From assembly GCF_900111025.1 (NCBI RefSeq), contig NZ_FOFN01000001.1:1-64000 (forward strand): a stretch of 64,000 bases of DNA, given 5' to 3'. Below the pieces are notes generated by a model, which was not told the DNA's origin, ran no database searches, and was given only the letters and a program-made list of their open reading frames with translations. A program made the position numbers and the translations under genes. The stretch comes from Hyunsoonleella jejuensis. Lineage in GTDB: Bacteria; Bacteroidota; Bacteroidia; Flavobacteriales; Flavobacteriaceae. Positions within the stretch are counted from its first letter, which is position 1. Each line of letters begins with the position of its first letter. Positions 61,959-64,000 of this stretch are shown here, piece by piece.

Positions 61959-64000
61959 TTAAGACGTTTTTTCTTCTTTTTCTAAAGCTTCCAGTTTAGC
62001 TTCAACCTGAGTTTTTGTACCTGTAATCGTTTCATAAGTAGTTGATTCTTCACCATTTTCAACAGTCACCGTGGTAACTACTGCTTTTACAACACCATCC
62101 TCTTCTGTTTCAGTTAATTCTACTTTAACTTCCTTTTGAATTTGAACTTGTTCTACAGTAGTATCATCAGAAACATAAGCCGTAACAGCATCAGCAGATA
62201 AAGCAATACTTGGTGCAATTACCAAAGCAACAACCGACATTAATTTTAATAAAATATTTAAAGAAGGCCCTGAAGTATCTTTAAAAGGATCTCCAACAGT
62301 ATCGCCTACAACAGCTGCCTTGTGTGCATCTGTTCCTTTTCTTCCTTGTTCCTCAATCATTTTCTTAGCATTATCCCATGCACCACCAGCATTAGATTGA
62401 AAGATGGCCATAAGCACCCCACAAGTAGTTACACCTGCTAATAAACCACCCAACATTTCGGCTCCTCCAATAAAACCAACAGCAACAGGTACTGCAATGG
62501 CCAATAAACCTGGTAATACCATTTCTTTAATCGATGCTTTAGTAGAAATAGCCACACACTTATCGTATTCTGCCACACCATCGGCATCATCAAATATTTT
62601 ACGTTGCGCATCCGTAGCCTTAGACATATCAGAATCTACGGCTCTCATTACCTCTAGAGCGGCTTTTAATTTTGGTATATCTCTAAATTGGCGTCTTACC
62701 TCTTCAATCATAGCCATAGCTGCGCGTCCTACAGCATTCATTGATAAAGCGGAAAATACGAAAGGCAGCATTCCTCCAACTAAAAGTCCCGCCATAATAT
62801 TTGGTTGCGATACGTCAATTGCGGTTACATTAGCTGTCTTCATAAATGCGGCAAACAATGCCAATGCCGTTAATGCAGCAGAAGCAATAGCAAATCCTTT
62901 ACCTATTGCAGCAGTAGTATTACCAACCGCATCTAATTTATCGGTACGTTCGCGCACTTCACTTGGCAATTCTGCCATTTCAGCAATACCACCAGCATTA
63001 TCAGAAATTGGTCCATATGCATCCACAGCTAACTGAATTCCAGTGTTCGCCAACATACCTACGGCAGCAATGGCAATACCATATAGTCCAGCAAAATGAT
63101 GAGACACTAAAATAGCGGCGGCAATTAAAAGAATAGGAATCATGGTAGACATCATGCCTACACCTAAACCTGCAATAATATTTGTAGCTGCTCCAGTTTC
63201 AGACTGTCGCACTATAGAATTCACAGGTTTTGTACCTGTACCTGTATAATATTCGGTGACTTTCCCAACAGCCAAACCTGCAATTAAACCTGCTATTACG
63301 GCTATAAAAACACCTAACGAACCATGTTCTAGCCCTTCAGTACCTTCTGGTATTAGAGCTCCGATAATAAAATAGGATGCTACCAACATCAACGCTGCAG
63401 AGCCAAACTCACCAATATTTAGAGCTGTTTGAGGATTACCCCCATCCTTTACTTTCACAAAAAATGTTCCAATGATAGACATAATAATTCCAACAGCCGC
63501 TAGTACCAATGGTAAATAAACTGCTCCTAATCCGTTGAACTCAGGAGTAATAATAAATGCTCCTAGTACCATTGTACCAATTATAGAACCTACATATGAT
63601 TCAAATAAATCAGCACCCATTCCAGCTACATCTCCTACGTTATCACCAACGTTATCTGCAATTGTCGCTGGGTTTAACGGATGATCTTCTGGAATACCTG
63701 CTTCAACCTTACCAACTAAATCTGCTCCAACATCAGCGGCTTTAGTGTAAATACCTCCACCAACACGTGCAAACAAGGCTATTGATGATGCTCCAAGAGA
63801 GAAACCAGAAAGCACGTTTAACACTTCATTTAGGCCCCATCCCATTTCACTGTAAATAGCAAATAAACTACTCAATCCCAAAACACCAAGACCAACAACC
63901 CCAAGGCCCATTACAGCACCACCGGCGAAAGCAACTTCTAAGGCTTTTCCTAGCGACGTTCTTGCAGCACTAGTAGTTCTAACATTTGCTTTGGTAGCTA
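61959..64000 (-). CDS. hppA: K+-dependent membrane pyrophosphatase (5' end outside the window)
   Basis: The protein hydrolyses pyrophosphate and pumps H+ or Na+. The visible part is about 680 residues with many membrane segments; the frame stays open to the window edge and reads [21 protein letters not shown] before the Met at 63911, the normal HppA interior, so the gene continues beyond 64000. Catalytic loops [19 protein letters not shown] (shown in part: [11 protein letters not shown]) and [17 protein letters not shown] are intact. [10 protein letters not shown] has Ala where K+-independent enzymes carry Lys, so K+ stimulation is predicted. After the final membrane segment there is an extra, acidic, repetitive tail of about 85 residues ([20 protein letters not shown]-like). 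It is followed by a clear terminator. Confidence 0.93.
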   Translation of the reverse strand, partial: ATKANVRTTSAARTSLGKALEVAFAGGAVMGLGVVGLGVLGLSSLFAIYSEMGWGLNEVLNVLSGFSLGASSIALFARVGGGIYTKAADVGADLVGKVEAGIPEDHPLNPATIADNVGDNVGDVAGMGADLFESYVGSIIGTMVLGAFIITPEFNGLGAVYLPLVLAAVGIIMSIIGTFFVKVKDGGNPQTALNIGEFGSAALMLVASYFIIGALIPEGTEGLEHGSLGVFIAVIAGLIAGLAVGKVTEYYTGTGTKPVNSIVRQSETGAATNIIAGLGVGMMSTMIPILLIAAAILVSHHFAGLYGIAIAAVGMLANTGIQLAVDAYGPISDNAGGIAEMAELPSEVRERTDKLDAVGNTTAAIGKGFAIASAALTALALFAAFMKTANVTAIDVSQPNIMAGLLVGGMLPFVFSALSMNAVGRAAMAMIEEVRRQFRDIPKLKAALEVMRAVDSDMSKATDAQRKIFDDADGVAEYDKCVAISTKASIKEMVLPGLLAIAVPVAVGFIGGAEMLGGLLAGVTTCGVLMAIFQSNAGGAWDNAKKMIEEQGRKGTDAHKAAVVGDTVGDPFKDTSGPSLNILLKLMSVVALVIAPSIALSADAVTAYVSDDTTVEQVQIQKEVKVELTETEEDGVVKAVVTTVTVENGEESTTYETITGTKTQVEAKLEALEKEEKTS

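Overview
The window is AT-rich chromosomal DNA from a member of the Flavobacteriaceae (phylum Bacteroidota), most likely marine. The evidence is family-level: a type IX secretion sorting domain on an alginate lyase, three GLPGLI-family proteins, DUF6090 and DUF3667 proteins, a carbamoyltransferase of the acetyl/succinyl-ornithine type, promoter elements of the Bacteroidota TAnnTTTG kind, and start codons preceded by A-rich sequence rather than Shine-Dalgarno sites. I cannot name the genus. No rRNA, tRNA, CRISPR array or insertion sequence was seen.

Layout. (1) 1-13.0 kb is an accessory block. Every gene is on the + strand, mostly single genes separated by noncoding gaps that carry repeated, hairpin-rich elements. 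It holds a ParD/ParE-type toxin-antitoxin pair, three DUF6090 proteins plus two look-alikes, a Tat-exported threonine-aldolase-like enzyme, a degenerate esterase, a probably frameshifted membrane protein, a YfcC-type transporter and small unknowns. (2) ppgK (13.0-13.8 kb) meets the end of a long minus-strand arginine/proline operon (24.8 -> 13.8 kb): GNAT-argG-argC-proC-argD-proA-proB-argF'-argB-argE-argH. In its 477-bp leader I found two short open frames rich in arginine (one ends in five consecutive Arg codons, the other encodes MRRRFPRRP), which suggests ribosome-dependent arginine control. (3) 25.2-33.9 kb is a divergent sugar cluster (two DUF1080 3-keto-glycoside hydrolases, GMC oxidoreductase plus its small subunit, Gfo/Idh/MocA dehydrogenase, two TIM-barrel isomerases, MFS transporter), consistent with catabolism through 3-keto-glycosides. 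(4) 33.9-37.5 kb: FAD oxidoreductase, azurin-like lipoprotein, GapN-type aldehyde dehydrogenase. (5) 37.7-44.7 kb: the minus-strand ilvD-ilvB-ilvN-ilvC-ilvA block. (6) metK with an S-box (SAM-I) riboswitch. (7) 46.7-55.0 kb: an outer-membrane beta-barrel receptor, three GLPGLI proteins and a small secreted protein, divergent from an OmpR-type two-component system. Direct repeats at 10-11 bp spacing sit 22-28 bp upstream of three candidate -7 elements here. (8) 55.0-60.0 kb: a secreted protein, deoxynucleoside kinase, DsbD and a class-V PLP enzyme. (9) A T9SS-exported PL6 alginate lyase with a 16-bp palindrome upstream, and the 5'-truncated K+-dependent membrane pyrophosphatase hppA.

The strongest discoveries are the tandem arginine-rich leader peptides, the repeat-marked promoters of the GLPGLI/two-component locus, the cluster of single-anchor membrane proteins related in layout to DUF6090, and the specificity-determining position of the argF' product, which suggests a succinylated arginine pathway.
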